Notes under the pieces: model-generated | Told to the model about the DNA's origin: nothing | What the model saw: only the letters and a program-made list of their open reading frames with translations | Database searches by the model: none | Source of the DNA: Verrucomicrobiota bacterium | GTDB lineage: Bacteria > Verrucomicrobiota > Verrucomicrobiia > Chthoniobacterales > UBA10450 | NCBI GenBank assembly: GCA_003218375.1 | Contig: QHNH01000022.1 | Span: 1-64,000, forward strand | Direction of reading: 5' to 3' | Length of the DNA stretch: 64,000 nucleotides | Program-made: the position numbers and the translations under genes | Part shown: piece by piece, positions 16,278 to 25,205 of the stretch | How the letters are laid out: every line of letters starts with the position of its first letter | Numbering within the stretch: the stretch's first letter is position 1

Positions 16278-17245
16278 TCCTCGTAACCGTTCGGGAACTT
16301 CTGGTGCCAACGCCAGGCGCTCTCGATGATGGCGTCGATGTTCTGGAACTTGGGCTGCCAATTCAGTGCGCGCTGAATTTTGTCCGAGGCCGCGACCAGC
16401 CGCGCGGGATCGCCGGGGCGACGCGGCTTTTCCACGACCGGGATTTTGTGGCCGGTAATTTTTCGGCAGGATTCGATGACCTCGCGCACGCTCGTTCCGC
16501 CGCCGGTGCCGAGATTGTAGAATTCACTCTTGGAGGCTCTCAGCGCGAGAATGTGAGCGCGCGACAGATCGAGAATGTGGATGTAATCGCGGATGCAGGT
16601 GCCGTCCGGCGTATCGTAACCGGTCCCGTAAATTTCGACGTGCGGTTTTTGGCCGAGCGCGACTTTCAAAACGTTTGGGATGAGATGGGTCTCGACGCGA
16701 TGGTCTTCGCCGAACTTTTCCGAAGCGCCCGCGGCGTTGAAGTAACGAAGCGAAACGAAGCGCAACCCGTGAATTTCGCCGTACCAACGCAGGATTTTTT
16801 CGAAGGCGAGCTTCGATTCGCCGTACGGATTGATGGGGCGCTTGGGCAAAGTCTCGTCGATCGGCAGGCGCTCGGGCGGACCGAAAATGGCGCAGGTCGA
16901 AGAGAAGACGAGCTGGTTCACGCCGGCGGCGACCATGGCATCGAGCAGATTCAAACCGTTGCCGATGTTGTTCCGAAAATATTTCGAGGGCTTCTCCATC
17001 GATTCGGCCACGAGCGCACTGGCCGCGAAATGCATGACCGCCTCCGGCTGGAACGCCTTCAGGGCCGATTGAATTTCGTTGGTGCCGGATAAATCGCCTT
17101 CGATGAATTCCGCGCGTGGATCGACAGCGGCCCGATGCCCTTCGGAAAGATTATCGAAGATGCAAACGGTGTGTCCTTCATCGAGGAGCAGTTCGGCGCA
17201 GACGCTGCCGATGTAGCCCGCGCCTCCGACCACGAGAATTCTCAT
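16271..17245 (-). CDS. galE: UDP-glucose 4-epimerase
   Basis: A 324-residue extended short-chain dehydrogenase. The NAD-binding GGAGYIGS is at residues 7-14 and the catalytic YxxxK is YGESK (residues near 147). SSTCAIFG supplies the active-site Ser/Thr and NLGTGGGTSVREV is typical of GalE. It interconverts UDP-glucose and UDP-galactose, which links it to the UDP-galactopyranose mutase gene at 50.4 kb and to envelope sugars. The stop codon lies inside the family B repeat, with the final arginine and stop contributed by repeat sequence; the enzyme length is normal so little has been lost. Confidence 0.95.
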   Translation of the reverse strand: MRILVVGGAGYIGSVCAELLLDEGHTVCIFDNLSEGHRAAVDPRAEFIEGDLSGTNEIQSALKAFQPEAVMHFAASALVAESMEKPSKYFRNNIGNGLNLLDAMVAAGVNQLVFSSTCAIFGPPERLPIDETLPKRPINPYGESKLAFEKILRWYGEIHGLRFVSLRYFNAAGASEKFGEDHRVETHLIPNVLKVALGQKPHVEIYGTGYDTPDGTCIRDYIHILDLSRAHILALRASKSEFYNLGTGGGTSVREVIESCRKITGHKIPVVEKPRRPGDPARLVAASDKIQRALNWQPKFQNIDAIIESAWRWHQKFPNGYEDR

Positions 17246-17338
17246 CGCGCAAGGTGTCGCGCCACGGCGTGCCGGTCAAAGCAAACCGCATTGCCGTTCC
17301 CAAGTGCAACTTGGGAACGAGGAGCGCGTTGCTGCCGC

Positions 17339-17869
17339 TCAGATTGTCTGTTGTTCCAATCCGGCAATCATCCGCCGGATCAGGCGATTTCTTCCACGCG
17401 GTTTCAGAACCTTGAGGCTTTGTTCCTTTGAGCCCCACGAGATAACGTCGATGTCCACGTGGCGCACGCCCCACTGGCGCATGGCTGAGCGGCTGGTTTT
17501 GTAAAGGTCGATCGTGTTGGTGCCGATCAACGCGCCACCGTAATCGTCGATGACGTATCGGTCCGAGGTGCCGACAATCTGAAAGCGTGTGCCGAGCGGA
17601 TAACGCGACCAATCCGACGCCGCGCTCATCACGCTCGATCCGGACAGGCGGATGCCGACGGCGTTGCGCCGACCGCCTTTTTCGGTGTGGGTGTAGGCGG
17701 TCGTCCGGACATTCGCGATCCGCCGCGCACCGGTGATGGTGGCCGGGCGCATTTGCGGCCCTTGCACGTTTGTGGTCGAGGGCGATTCACAACTCGCTGC
17801 GGCGCACGCTAAAACGCCGAGCACGATAACTTTGGGTAGAGTCTTCACGGGAGACGGAAAGCCGCTCAA
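17339..17869 (-). CDS. 3D-domain (RlpA/MltA-type) putative lipoprotein
   Basis: A 176-residue protein. The N-terminus has a hydrophobic stretch ending in a lipobox-like cysteine (VLACAAASC), so it is probably a lipoprotein. The C-terminal half has the 3D domain, named for three conserved aspartates: YVIDDYGGALIGTNTIDLY and RHVDIDV, as in MltA and the YuiC/Rpf-type peptidoglycan-active proteins. It may cleave or bind peptidoglycan. The start is TTG at 17869, or GTG at 17848, which leaves a signal peptide of better length; neither has a Shine-Dalgarno. It lies between galE and pdeM. Confidence 0.75.
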   Translation of the reverse strand: MSGFPSPVKTLPKVIVLGVLACAAASCESPSTTNVQGPQMRPATITGARRIANVRTTAYTHTEKGGRRNAVGIRLSGSSVMSAASDWSRYPLGTRFQIVGTSDRYVIDDYGGALIGTNTIDLYKTSRSAMRQWGVRHVDIDVISWGSKEQSLKVLKPRGRNRLIRRMIAGLEQQTI

Positions 17870-17924
17870 TAGCGATTGATGCGGATGCGCGCAAGCGATA
17901 ATTTGCGCAGCTCAGGGCCACTCG

Positions 17925-18578
17925 ATGAATTCATTACGCGCGAACCAGGCGCTCGTCGCCGATGAAATCCTGCTGGACGGGCGGCTCGCGCTTTACCACC
18001 AAACCGAGCGCTGGCTCGCCGTGGCGGACTTGCACTTCGGCTACGAACTGAGCCAGCGCGCGGCCGGCCGTCTCGTGCCGATGTGGGGAATGGCGTCGAT
18101 CTCTGAGCGGCTGATGCGACTGGTGGAGGAATACGCGCCGCGGTGTCTGATTGTTCTGGGCGATCTGGTTCACGATAAAACCGCCGCGCGCGAAGCGGCG
18201 CAACTTTTGCGTGAGATCGCGAGGCGCTGCGAGGTCGTGGTCGTGGCGGGAAATCACGACCGGCAGTTAGGCCGCCATGTCGAGCTGGTCGAATCGTGGC
18301 AGACGGACCGCTTCCATTTTCACCACGGCCATTGCGCCGCGGATGCCGCCGGTCGCATTCAAATCCTCGGGCATCATCATCCGGCGGCGGTGATTACCGA
18401 CGGCGCGGGGCTGCGCCTCAAATGCCCTGCGTTCGTTCAGCAATCCAGTTGCTGGATCATGCCGGCGTTTTCCCCTTGGGCCAGCGGTACGCGCTGGGAG
18501 CCGGATCAATCCAGTCGCATCTGGCTTTGCACGGAGGAGCGCGTCTTCGCGCTGCCGGACAAGGAGGCGGCGGCCTAG
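17925..18578 (+). CDS. pdeM: Ligase-associated DNA damage response endonuclease PdeM-like metallophosphoesterase
   Basis: A 217-residue calcineurin-like phosphoesterase with all metal-site motifs in order: DLHFG, GDLVHDK, GNHDR, HGH and GHHHPA. The N-terminal region with [20 protein letters not shown] is that of the small PdeM family, generally linked to an ATP-dependent DNA ligase, Lhr-type helicase and exonuclease module. None of those partners is in the window, so the subfamily name is inferred from the sequence alone. It is a two-metal phosphodiesterase in the cytoplasm. Its stop overlaps that of the convergent mscL by 4 bp. Confidence 0.8.
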   Translation: MNSLRANQALVADEILLDGRLALYHQTERWLAVADLHFGYELSQRAAGRLVPMWGMASISERLMRLVEEYAPRCLIVLGDLVHDKTAAREAAQLLREIARRCEVVVVAGNHDRQLGRHVELVESWQTDRFHFHHGHCAADAAGRIQILGHHHPAAVITDGAGLRLKCPAFVQQSSCWIMPAFSPWASGTRWEPDQSSRIWLCTEERVFALPDKEAAA

Positions 18579-19036
18579 GCGCGCGAGACGCTCGACAGCT
18601 CCGATGTGCAATGCGGACAGCGCGTTGCCTTGATCGGGATCGACATCGTGCAGGCCGGGCAATCTTTCACCACCGCCGGCGCATTCGGTTTCGGTTTCTT
18701 CATTCTGTTGAAGGCGCGGACCATCAGGAAAATCGCAAACGCCACAATCACAAAATTGACGATGAGGGTAATGAAGTTGCCGTAGTTCCAGGTCACGGCC
18801 CCGGCTTTGACGGCGTCCGCAATGTTCGTGAACGAATCGGCGCCGTCTTTTCCCGCCTTGAGCACGACGAATTTGTTCGAGAAATCCAGTCCGCCGGTGA
18901 GAAGGCTGATCGGGGGCATGATGATGTCTTTGACGAAGGAAGCGACGATCGAACCGAAGGCGGCGCCGATGATCACGCCAATGGCGAGATCGAACGCGTT
19001 TCCCTTGACCGCAAACTCCTTGAATTCCTTGAGCAT
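18575..19036 (-). CDS. mscL: Large-conductance mechanosensitive channel MscL with C-terminal zinc ribbon
   Basis: A 153-residue protein starting [21 protein letters not shown], the hallmark MscL N-terminal helix and first pore helix. The second helix is [22 protein letters not shown]. The pentamer opens under membrane tension to release osmolytes. The C-terminus adds a CPAC...CPHC segment (zinc-ribbon-like) after the usual cytoplasmic bundle; this extension is known in some MscL proteins but is not part of the classic form. It is convergent with pdeM and overlaps its stop. Confidence 0.93.
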   Translation of the reverse strand: MLKEFKEFAVKGNAFDLAIGVIIGAAFGSIVASFVKDIIMPPISLLTGGLDFSNKFVVLKAGKDGADSFTNIADAVKAGAVTWNYGNFITLIVNFVIVAFAIFLMVRAFNRMKKPKPNAPAVVKDCPACTMSIPIKATRCPHCTSELSSVSRA

Positions 19037-19048
19037 GCCGAAGGCTAG

Positions 19049-21679
19049 TTAGGCCGCGACAACGTTGACAAGTTTATTGGCCACCACTACGACCTTGCGA
19101 ACGGTCTGGCTGCCGACTGCGTTCCGCACTTTTTCATTGCCGCGTGCGGCCGCGTCAAGCTGATCGTTTGTCGCATCGAGCGGCACTTTGATTCGATCGC
19201 GCACTTTGCCGTTTACCTGGAGCACGATCTCGATTTCGTCCTCGACGAGAAGCTTCTCATCATAGACCGGCCAGGTTTGTTCCGTGATAGCCCCGGGATT
19301 CTTGAGCTGCTGCCAGAGTTCCGAGCTGATGTGGGGCGCGAATGGATTCAGGAGCACGAGAAATGTGCGCATCGCGGAAACCGGAATGGCCTCCGTGTTT
19401 GTGAACGCGTTTACGAAAATCATCATCTGGGAGATCGCCGTGTTGAACGCGAGCCCTTCGATGTCTTCCGTGACTTTTTTCACCGTGGCGTGGGTGATCT
19501 TCTGTTGCGCCTTCGTCGGCTCGATCTCTTGCACCGCGGCGGACAGCTCCCATTCGCCGGCTTGGTTCTCCGTCATCATCAAACGCCAGACGCGCGCCAG
19601 GAATCGGGACACGCCTTCCACGCCTTTCATGCTCCACGGTTTCATCTGCTCGAGCGGTCCCATGAACATTTCGTAACAGCGGAACGCGTCCGCGCCGTAG
19701 ATTTCGATCACGTCGAGCGGATCGATCACGTTGCCCCAGCGCTTCGACATTTTGCGGTTGTCCTCGCCGAGGATCATTCCCTGATTCACGAGGCGCTGGA
19801 ACGGCTCCGGTTTCGAAACGTGGCCCAGATCGAAGAGCACCTTGTGCCAAAAGCGCGCGTAAAGCAGGTGGAGCACGGCATGCTCAACCCCGCCGATGTA
19901 CAAATCGACTCCTCCCGGAGTCGATTGAAATGACGAATGACGAATGACGAATGACGAAGAGCCTGTTGATTCGGGCTTCGTCATTCTTTCGTCATTCGTC
20001 ATTCGTGCTTCGTCATTGGCTCCTCCCATCCAGTATCGCTCCGTCTCCTCGCCGACGAAGCGCCTATCGTTTTGCGGATCGCAGAAGCGCAGGTAATACC
20101 AGCACGACCCGGCCCATTGCGGCATCGTGTTTGTTTCGCGCGTTGCCGCCTCCGAATAGCGCACCCAATCTTTCGCTTTCGCCAACGGCGGTTCGCCGGT
20201 GCCGGTCGGTTTGAAATCTTCGAGCGCGGGTGGTTCCAGCGGCAGCTCGCTTTCTGTCAACGCCTGATGCCGGCTGACTTGCCAAACGATCGGGAACGGT
20301 TCGCCCCAGTAACGCTGCCGGGAAAAAAGCCAGTCGCGCAGCTTGTAATTAATCGCGCCTTTACCCTGGCCTCGTTCTTCCAGCCATCTCGTGATCTTCT
20401 TTTTCGCTTCTGCCGTCGGCAGTCCATTGATGATCGGCGAATTGATGGCAATGCCGTCGCCGACAAACCCAAAGGCTGGCTGATCACCGAGAGGCTGGAC
20501 AACTTCGACAATCGGCAGATCGAATTTCTTCGCGAATTCCAAATCGCGTTCGTCATGCGCCGGCACACCGCCGATCGCGCCGGTGCCATAACCGAGCAGG
20601 ACATAATCGGCGATCCAGATTGGAATCTTCTGTTCGGTCGCGGGATTGATCGCGCAGGCGCCGGTAAAAACGCCGGTCTTTTCTTTCGTCAGCTCCGCTC
20701 GTTCCAGATCGCTTTTGCGCGCGGTCTTTTCGCGATATTCGCGCACATCCGGCCATTGCTCTTCGGTGACGATAAGATCGACGAGTGAATGCTCCGGGGC
20801 GAGGACCAAAAATGTCCCGCCATAAAGCGTGTCCGGTCGGGTCGTGAACACGCGGATCTTTCCTTCGTGCCTGTCGATCTTGAAATCGATTTCCGCGCCT
20901 TCGCTTTTTCCGATCCAATTTTGCTGGAGTAATTTTATTCCTTTGGGCCAGTCCAGATCCTCCAATCCGTCCAGGAGGCGATCGGCAAACGCGGTGATGC
21001 GCAGCATCCACTGCCGCATGGGACGGCGGACGACGGGGTAACCGCCCACTTCGCTTTTGCCGTCGATGACTTCTTCGTTGGCCAGGACGGTTCCCAGTTC
21101 CGGGCACCAGTTCACCGGCACTTCCGCGACGTAGGCGAGCCGCACACCATCGGGATCGTCACCGCGGTAGGTCGAGATCGGCTCGGCTTTTTTCGTCTTC
21201 GGGTTAAACCAGGAATTGTAAATCTGGAGGAAAATCCACTGGGTCCATTTGTAATAGGCGGGATCGGTCGTGTTGATCTCGCGTTCCCAATCGTAGGAAA
21301 ACCCGATCCGTTTCAGCTGCGCTTTGAACTTCGCCACGTTCTCGCGCGTGGTGACGGCAGGATGCTGGCCGGTCTTGATGGCGTATTGCTCCGCCGGCAA
21401 ACCGAACGCGTCCCAGCCCATCGGATGGAGGACGTTGAATCCGTTCAGCCGCTTGTAGCGCGCGATGATATCGGTGGCGGTGTAGCCTTCCGGATGGCCG
21501 ACGTGCAAGCCGGCGCCGCTCGGGTAGGGGAACATGTCGAGGACGTAGAATTTCGGTTTGTTCGGATCGAAATTATCTTCGCCGGGATTGGGCGCGTGAA
21601 AGGCGCGGGTCTCGTCCCAGATCGCCTGCCATTTCGGCTCGAGGCGATCGAATGGATAAGGTTTGCGCCGCTCGTTCAT
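19049..21679 (-). CDS. leuS: Leucyl-tRNA synthetase with in-frame palindromic insertion
   Basis: An 876-residue class I synthetase. It has the HIGH-like [18 protein letters not shown], the editing domain with [19 protein letters not shown], the KMSKRWGN signature, and a C-terminal anticodon-binding region plus tail. The catalytic domain is interrupted around residues 551-588 by about 37 extra residues ([18 protein letters not shown]..., ending ...QSTPGG), which are translated from a palindromic element at 19909-20027. Removing the 111 bp between two GGGAGGAG copies restores YWMGG followed directly by [20 protein letters not shown], the conserved family sequence. All core motifs and the frame are intact, so the protein may still be active. 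The ATG at 21679 fits the family. Confidence 0.95.
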   Translation of the reverse strand: MNERRKPYPFDRLEPKWQAIWDETRAFHAPNPGEDNFDPNKPKFYVLDMFPYPSGAGLHVGHPEGYTATDIIARYKRLNGFNVLHPMGWDAFGLPAEQYAIKTGQHPAVTTRENVAKFKAQLKRIGFSYDWEREINTTDPAYYKWTQWIFLQIYNSWFNPKTKKAEPISTYRGDDPDGVRLAYVAEVPVNWCPELGTVLANEEVIDGKSEVGGYPVVRRPMRQWMLRITAFADRLLDGLEDLDWPKGIKLLQQNWIGKSEGAEIDFKIDRHEGKIRVFTTRPDTLYGGTFLVLAPEHSLVDLIVTEEQWPDVREYREKTARKSDLERAELTKEKTGVFTGACAINPATEQKIPIWIADYVLLGYGTGAIGGVPAHDERDLEFAKKFDLPIVEVVQPLGDQPAFGFVGDGIAINSPIINGLPTAEAKKKITRWLEERGQGKGAINYKLRDWLFSRQRYWGEPFPIVWQVSRHQALTESELPLEPPALEDFKPTGTGEPPLAKAKDWVRYSEAATRETNTMPQWAGSCWYYLRFCDPQNDRRFVGEETERYWMGGANDEARMTNDERMTKPESTGSSSFVIRHSSFQSTPGGVDLYIGGVEHAVLHLLYARFWHKVLFDLGHVSKPEPFQRLVNQGMILGEDNRKMSKRWGNVIDPLDVIEIYGADAFRCYEMFMGPLEQMKPWSMKGVEGVSRFLARVWRLMMTENQAGEWELSAAVQEIEPTKAQQKITHATVKKVTEDIEGLAFNTAISQMMIFVNAFTNTEAIPVSAMRTFLVLLNPFAPHISSELWQQLKNPGAITEQTWPVYDEKLLVEDEIEIVLQVNGKVRDRIKVPLDATNDQLDAAARGNEKVRNAVGSQTVRKVVVVANKLVNVVAA
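19909..20027. repeat. AATGACGAATGACG-type palindrome inserted in leuS, flanked by 8-bp direct repeats
   Basis: CTCCTCCC occurs at 19909-19916 and 20020-20027, bounding a 111-bp unit. Inside are tandem AATGACG units on the left (about 19929-19960) and their complement CGTCATT on the right (about 19976-20017), with a short central loop. A second perfect hairpin (AATCGACTCC / GGAGTCGATT) overlaps the left junction at 19903-19926, and its outer arm is leuS sequence. Confidence 0.9.
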
Positions 21680-21692
21680 CGAAAAGGAGATA

Positions 21693-21775
21693 GACAGGAT
21701 TTACAGGATTTACAGGATTGGTTTTCTGCGGCGCCGCTTCAAATTCTAATCCAGTTAATCCTGTAAATCCTGTCC
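21693..21775. repeat. Inverted repeat of ACAGGATTT-type words between leuS and rdgB
   Basis: The left arm is GACAGGATTTACAGGATTTACAGGATT-like (21693-21719) and the right arm ends ATCCTGTAAATCCTGTCC. It fills the gap between the divergent leuS and rdgB starts. It would be expected to lie in the promoter and leader of both genes. One copy only in this window. Confidence 0.8.
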
Positions 21776-21777
21776 AA

Positions 21778-22365
21778 GTGAATCGTTTCCTGCTCGCCAC
21801 GCGCAATCCGCATAAGACCCGGGAATTTTCCGAGATCCTCGGCGAGGAATTTGTCGTGCGCGATTTGTCAGCGGAACCGGATGCGCCATCGATCGAGGAA
21901 ACCGGCACGACCTTCGAGGAGAACGCGATCCTGAAAGCGGTCGCAATCTCGAAGCGGGTTCCCGGCCTGGTGGTCGCGGACGATTCCGGTCTCGAAGTGG
22001 ATGCGCTCGGGGGCGCACCGGGAATTTATTCCGCGCGCTATGCGGGCCCGGACGCGAAGGACAACGACAACGTCGCGCGATTGCTCCTGGAGCTGCGCAA
22101 ACTTTCGATCGAGCGCCCGTACCGGGCGCGATTTCGCTGTGTGCTGGCCGTCGCGCGCGACGGAAAATTACTCGATACCTTCGTGGGCGTGATCGAAGGG
22201 GCGATCGTCGAATCGCCTCGCGGCATCGGCGGCTTCGGTTACGATCCGGTGTTTCTGCCTGACGGATTAACCGAGACGTTTGGCGAGATGGATCCGGGAG
22301 AGAAAAACCGGATCAGCCATCGGGCGAGTGCGATCCGGCGGCTGCGAGCCGCGTTGCTCAAGTAA
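21778..22365 (+). CDS. rdgB: RdgB/HAM1-family non-canonical purine NTP pyrophosphatase
   Basis: A 195-residue enzyme that hydrolyses ITP, dITP and XTP to keep them out of nucleic acids. Motifs are LLATRNPHKTREF at the N-terminus, TFEENAILKA, the ADDSGLEVDAL substrate/metal loop, GGFGYDPVF and SHRASAIRRL. I choose GTG at 21778 (giving MNRFLLATRN) because the family starts precisely here. The longer reading from 21718 would translate the palindromic repeat ([10 protein letters not shown]) as a nonsense-like extension. The start lies only 2 bp after the repeat. Confidence 0.93.
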   Translation: MNRFLLATRNPHKTREFSEILGEEFVVRDLSAEPDAPSIEETGTTFEENAILKAVAISKRVPGLVVADDSGLEVDALGGAPGIYSARYAGPDAKDNDNVARLLLELRKLSIERPYRARFRCVLAVARDGKLLDTFVGVIEGAIVESPRGIGGFGYDPVFLPDGLTETFGEMDPGEKNRISHRASAIRRLRAALLK

Positions 22366-22366
22366 A

Positions 22367-22385
22367 GGACGGGCAGCGCCCGTCC
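22367..22385. terminator. Hairpin between convergent rdgB and exbD
   Basis: A perfect 8-bp GGACGGGC / GCCCGTCC stem with a 3-base loop lies in the 30-bp gap. It could terminate transcription from either side, although no clear T-run follows. Confidence 0.45.
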
Positions 22386-22395
22386 CTCCAGAAGA

Positions 22396-22875
22396 TTACT
22401 TCGGTGGCGGCGGGGGAGCGGCCGGGCCGGGAGGCGCAACCGTGCCCGGCGCGCCCTGGATAGCAGCCGTCTTGATCTGGTAACCAATCTTCGTGATTTC
22501 AGCGAGCCTGATCTTATCCAACAGTGCGATCACGTCGCCATGCATGGCGAGCGGCTCGGCGCTAAGCGAGACCTTGATGTCAGGATTCTGCTTTTTGAGG
22601 TCGTAGAGCTTGCCCATAACATCATCGGTTAAAACCATGACGTTATCGAAGTAGATGAGGCCGCCTCCGGTGACGCGAATATAGACGGACTCTTTTTTAT
22701 TTGGGTCTTCGGGCGGCACATTGACGTTTTGTGGCAGGTTGACCGGAATGCCCTTCATGTGGGTCTGGCTCAGGCTGACCATCATGAAGCTCGCCAGAAG
22801 GAAAAACATGATGTCGATCAACGGGATGATCTCGATCCGCGCGTGCTTCTTCGGGATGGGCGATCGCATTTTCAT
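22396..22875 (-). CDS. exbD: ExbD/TolR-family protein (second copy of the operon)
   Basis: A 159-residue protein with a basic N-terminus, one membrane helix with the functional aspartate (PLIDIMFFLLASFMMVSLS) and a periplasmic domain. The tail is Pro/Ala-rich (APPGPAAPPPPPK), an unusual addition for ExbD. It is the last gene of exbB-exbD-tonB-exbD. Residues 5-37 are identical to those of the ExbD at 23541-23975, while the rest differ strongly, so both copies descend from a duplication with the membrane helix kept alike. It should work with the upstream ExbB to power the TonB-like protein. Confidence 0.9.
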   Translation of the reverse strand: MKMRSPIPKKHARIEIIPLIDIMFFLLASFMMVSLSQTHMKGIPVNLPQNVNVPPEDPNKKESVYIRVTGGGLIYFDNVMVLTDDVMGKLYDLKKQNPDIKVSLSAEPLAMHGDVIALLDKIRLAEITKIGYQIKTAAIQGAPGTVAPPGPAAPPPPPK

Positions 22876-22888
22876 GGCTTTGTTCCCT

Positions 22889-23533
22889 CTAGTATTGCGC
22901 CCCGCTCATGGTGAAGGTGATCGGAGTTCGCACTTTCGACACCGTGCCCGGTTTAAATCGCCACCGTCGGAACGCGCTCGTCGCCGCGTTATCCAAAATC
23001 GGACTGCCGGTACTCTGCGCCATCTCCGCGCTGGTCACGGCCCCGCTTCCCGTATCAACGCTCATGACACACACGCCACTGCCGGTGGTCTTGGACCGGC
23101 GCGCTTCGTACGGATATTCCGGACGCGGAGCGCTGACGGCGACCGCTTTCGCGGAAGACATCGACATCGGGCCCACAGGGCCGACTGGTTTCGGCTTGGC
23201 CAGAGGCACGACAGGCGCAGTAGTCGGCGGGCGCTTCGGCGGCGGTGTCGGTTTTTCTTCGACGAACTCCGGCTGTTGCTCCGGAATCGCTTCCGGCGGC
23301 GGTGGTGGAGGGGGTTCTTCCTCCGGCGGTGGTGTCGGTTGCGGTTCTGCCTGCGTCTCGAGGGACATTTCCACGGTCGCTTCCGGGATTTGGCTGAGAT
23401 CTAAAATTTCTTCCTTCGGATGAATGGCGGCAATGGCGACCGCAGCAAGATGGACCGCGATCGCACCACCAAACGCAGTTACCGCCTGCCAGCGCGGCGC
23501 CGGACGGTAGAGAAGTGGTCCTGGTCCTTTCAT
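22889..23533 (-). CDS. TonB-family energy transducer
   Basis: A 214-residue protein read from ATG 23533, which is 7 bp past the upstream exbD stop. One membrane helix near the N-terminus (AVTAFGGAIAVHLAAVAIAA) carries the typical histidine. A Pro/Glu-rich spacer includes a run of seven prolines. The C-terminal domain has RPEYPYEARRSKTTGSGVCVMSV and ends with a FRRWRFKPGT segment, a standard TonB C-terminal fold that contacts TonB-box partners. It lies between two exbD genes. A longer start at 23587 would overlap exbD and is rejected. Confidence 0.88.
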   Translation of the reverse strand: MKGPGPLLYRPAPRWQAVTAFGGAIAVHLAAVAIAAIHPKEEILDLSQIPEATVEMSLETQAEPQPTPPPEEEPPPPPPPEAIPEQQPEFVEEKPTPPPKRPPTTAPVVPLAKPKPVGPVGPMSMSSAKAVAVSAPRPEYPYEARRSKTTGSGVCVMSVDTGSGAVTSAEMAQSTGSPILDNAATSAFRRWRFKPGTVSKVRTPITFTMSGAQY

Positions 23534-23540
23534 AAAAGCA

Positions 23541-23975
23541 TTATTGGGTCGGGCCGACGCCTTTTCCTGCCTTGCTTTTGATTTCAAACGACAACTTCAA
23601 GAAACCTGAGGAACGAATCTGGTCCAGCATGCGGGTCACGTTGCCGTGGACGGCCTCCGCATCGCCGCGAATAAAAATCTTCGCCTCTGGATTCGTCTTA
23701 TAAACCTGCTGCAACCTCGGGAGGATTTCCTCGAGCTTGATAACTTGTTTATCGAAATAGTAAGTGCCCTCTTTGTCCACCGATAAGCTCACGTAGTCCT
23801 TCTTCGATTGAACTTTCCCAGAGGAACCTTCAGGCAGGGTCACCTTCCAACCCTTCAGCGTGACCTGACTCAGGCTCACCATCATGAAGCTCGCGAGAAG
23901 AAAGAACATGATGTCGATCAACGGAATGATCTCGATCCGCGCGTGCTTCTTCGGGATGGGCGAAGTGACCTGCAT
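23541..23975 (-). CDS. exbD: ExbD/TolR-family protein (first copy of the operon)
   Basis: A 144-residue protein with the basic SPIPKKHARIEIIPL start, a single membrane helix with the conserved aspartate, and a periplasmic domain with IFIRGDAEAVHGNVTRMLDQIR typical of ExbD. It is 9 bp downstream of exbB and 7 bp upstream of the tonB-like gene. Its first third is nearly identical in both DNA and protein to the ExbD at 22396-22875. Two ExbD proteins per operon are seen in other verrucomicrobial or planctomycetal exb operons and may form a mixed complex. Confidence 0.92.
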   Translation of the reverse strand: MQVTSPIPKKHARIEIIPLIDIMFFLLASFMMVSLSQVTLKGWKVTLPEGSSGKVQSKKDYVSLSVDKEGTYYFDKQVIKLEEILPRLQQVYKTNPEAKIFIRGDAEAVHGNVTRMLDQIRSSGFLKLSFEIKSKAGKGVGPTQ

Positions 23976-23984
23976 CGTTGGCCT

Positions 23985-25016
23985 CTAGATGGATGAGCGA
24001 GTGGCCGCAGTGGGAGTCGTTCCGGGAATCTCCACCCCGCTGCTATGTTCAGCTTTGTTTTGTGCTTCGAGCATAACCTCCAGGTTCGTCGCAGCCGTCT
24101 GCAGTTCGAACTCTAAGTTAGACACGCGGGAAGAGAAAAAGTTAAACGGAATCAGCGCGAAGATCGCGATCCCGAGACCGCAGGCGGTGGCGATGAGCGC
24201 TTCCGCGATGCCGCCCGTCACAGCGACGACCGCAACCTCTTCGTTCTTGAGGGCGCCGAACGCCTTCATCAGACCGACGATTGTTCCCAGCAACCCAAGC
24301 AGCGGAGCCAGCGTCACGAGCGTGTCCATGACCACGACGAAACGACCGGCGCGTTTGATTTCGATGCCGGCCGCCACCTGTAACGCGCCCTGAAGCGACG
24401 CGTGCTGATGGTTCAACCCATTCCACATCATGCGCAGGACGGGGTCGCGCGAATCCCGGGAGAGCCGCGAGGCTTCCGCGACGTCTCCTACTTCGATGGC
24501 GGTGAAAACCTTCTCGATCCGTTTCGGATCACGGCGCATCCAGCGTCCCAGCCACCAAAAAACGCGTTCGAGGACGACGGCTAAAGCCACAATCGATACC
24601 ACCAGGATCGGCCACATGATCGGACCGCCGTGGTTGAAATTGTAAATGAAGAAGTTCTTATCCCACTCGCTCTCGGGCGTTGGTGCCGGGGTCGGTGTCC
24701 CGCTCGGAGACGGAGAAGTGCCGACTGCAGGCGCCGTTGTTGTCGTCGTGGTCGCGGGCGACATGCCTGGAACCGTCGCGGTCGCCGCGGGATTGATGGC
24801 GGGCGCCGTGGCTCCCGGGGCAGCGGGAACCGCCGGCGTCATGGCGGGCGCTGTCACCGGCGCTGTTGTCGGCGCGGTCGCTGGCGCAATTGCCGGACTG
24901 GTGGCCGTAGTGGGCGGTGCGCCCGGCGGCTTTGCCGGAGAGGTTGGCGGCGGCTGGCCGAAAGAAGTAAGTGCAAGAGCGACGGAGAAGAGGCTGGCGA
25001 TTAGCAGTGTTTTCAT
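23985..25016 (-). CDS. exbB: ExbB/TolQ/MotA-family proton channel with exported low-complexity N-terminus
   Basis: A 343-residue protein. Residues 1-22 form a signal-type hydrophobic segment (TLLIASLFSVALALTSFG). About 100 residues of Pro/Ala/Thr low complexity follow, with repeated ATxPA units, and only then the family core: a membrane helix (IMWPILVVSIVALAVVLERVFWW), AAGIEIKRAGRFVVVMD, TLVTLAPLLGLLGTIVGLMKAF, and ATACGLGIAIFALIPFNFF. Such extended ExbB proteins carry an extra periplasmic region. It heads a four-gene operon. The lead region upstream, 25017-25205, holds no gene. Confidence 0.9.
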   Translation of the reverse strand: MKTLLIASLFSVALALTSFGQPPPTSPAKPPGAPPTTATSPAIAPATAPTTAPVTAPAMTPAVPAAPGATAPAINPAATATVPGMSPATTTTTTAPAVGTSPSPSGTPTPAPTPESEWDKNFFIYNFNHGGPIMWPILVVSIVALAVVLERVFWWLGRWMRRDPKRIEKVFTAIEVGDVAEASRLSRDSRDPVLRMMWNGLNHQHASLQGALQVAAGIEIKRAGRFVVVMDTLVTLAPLLGLLGTIVGLMKAFGALKNEEVAVVAVTGGIAEALIATACGLGIAIFALIPFNFFSSRVSNLEFELQTAATNLEVMLEAQNKAEHSSGVEIPGTTPTAATRSSI

Positions 25017-25205
25017 AGGTTGATTAGAAAGTTGTCCCGACCACGAATTCCGATGAGTGAGATATCCTCATAAAGGAGATAAGTGCTAGTCGAGCAAAAC
25101 TTTCTTGTATGTCTTTTCGACGTTTCGGAGGAGCCACTAAATTAGTTCGCATCATCATCCCCCGTGGGATGTAGCTTAGGGTCAGGAAATTGCGCGAGGG
25201 AAGCA

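Noticed and set aside
19927-20017. CRISPR-like tandem AATGACG repeats
   Set aside because: Units are 7 bp without spacers, arms are inverted, and no cas gene is present.
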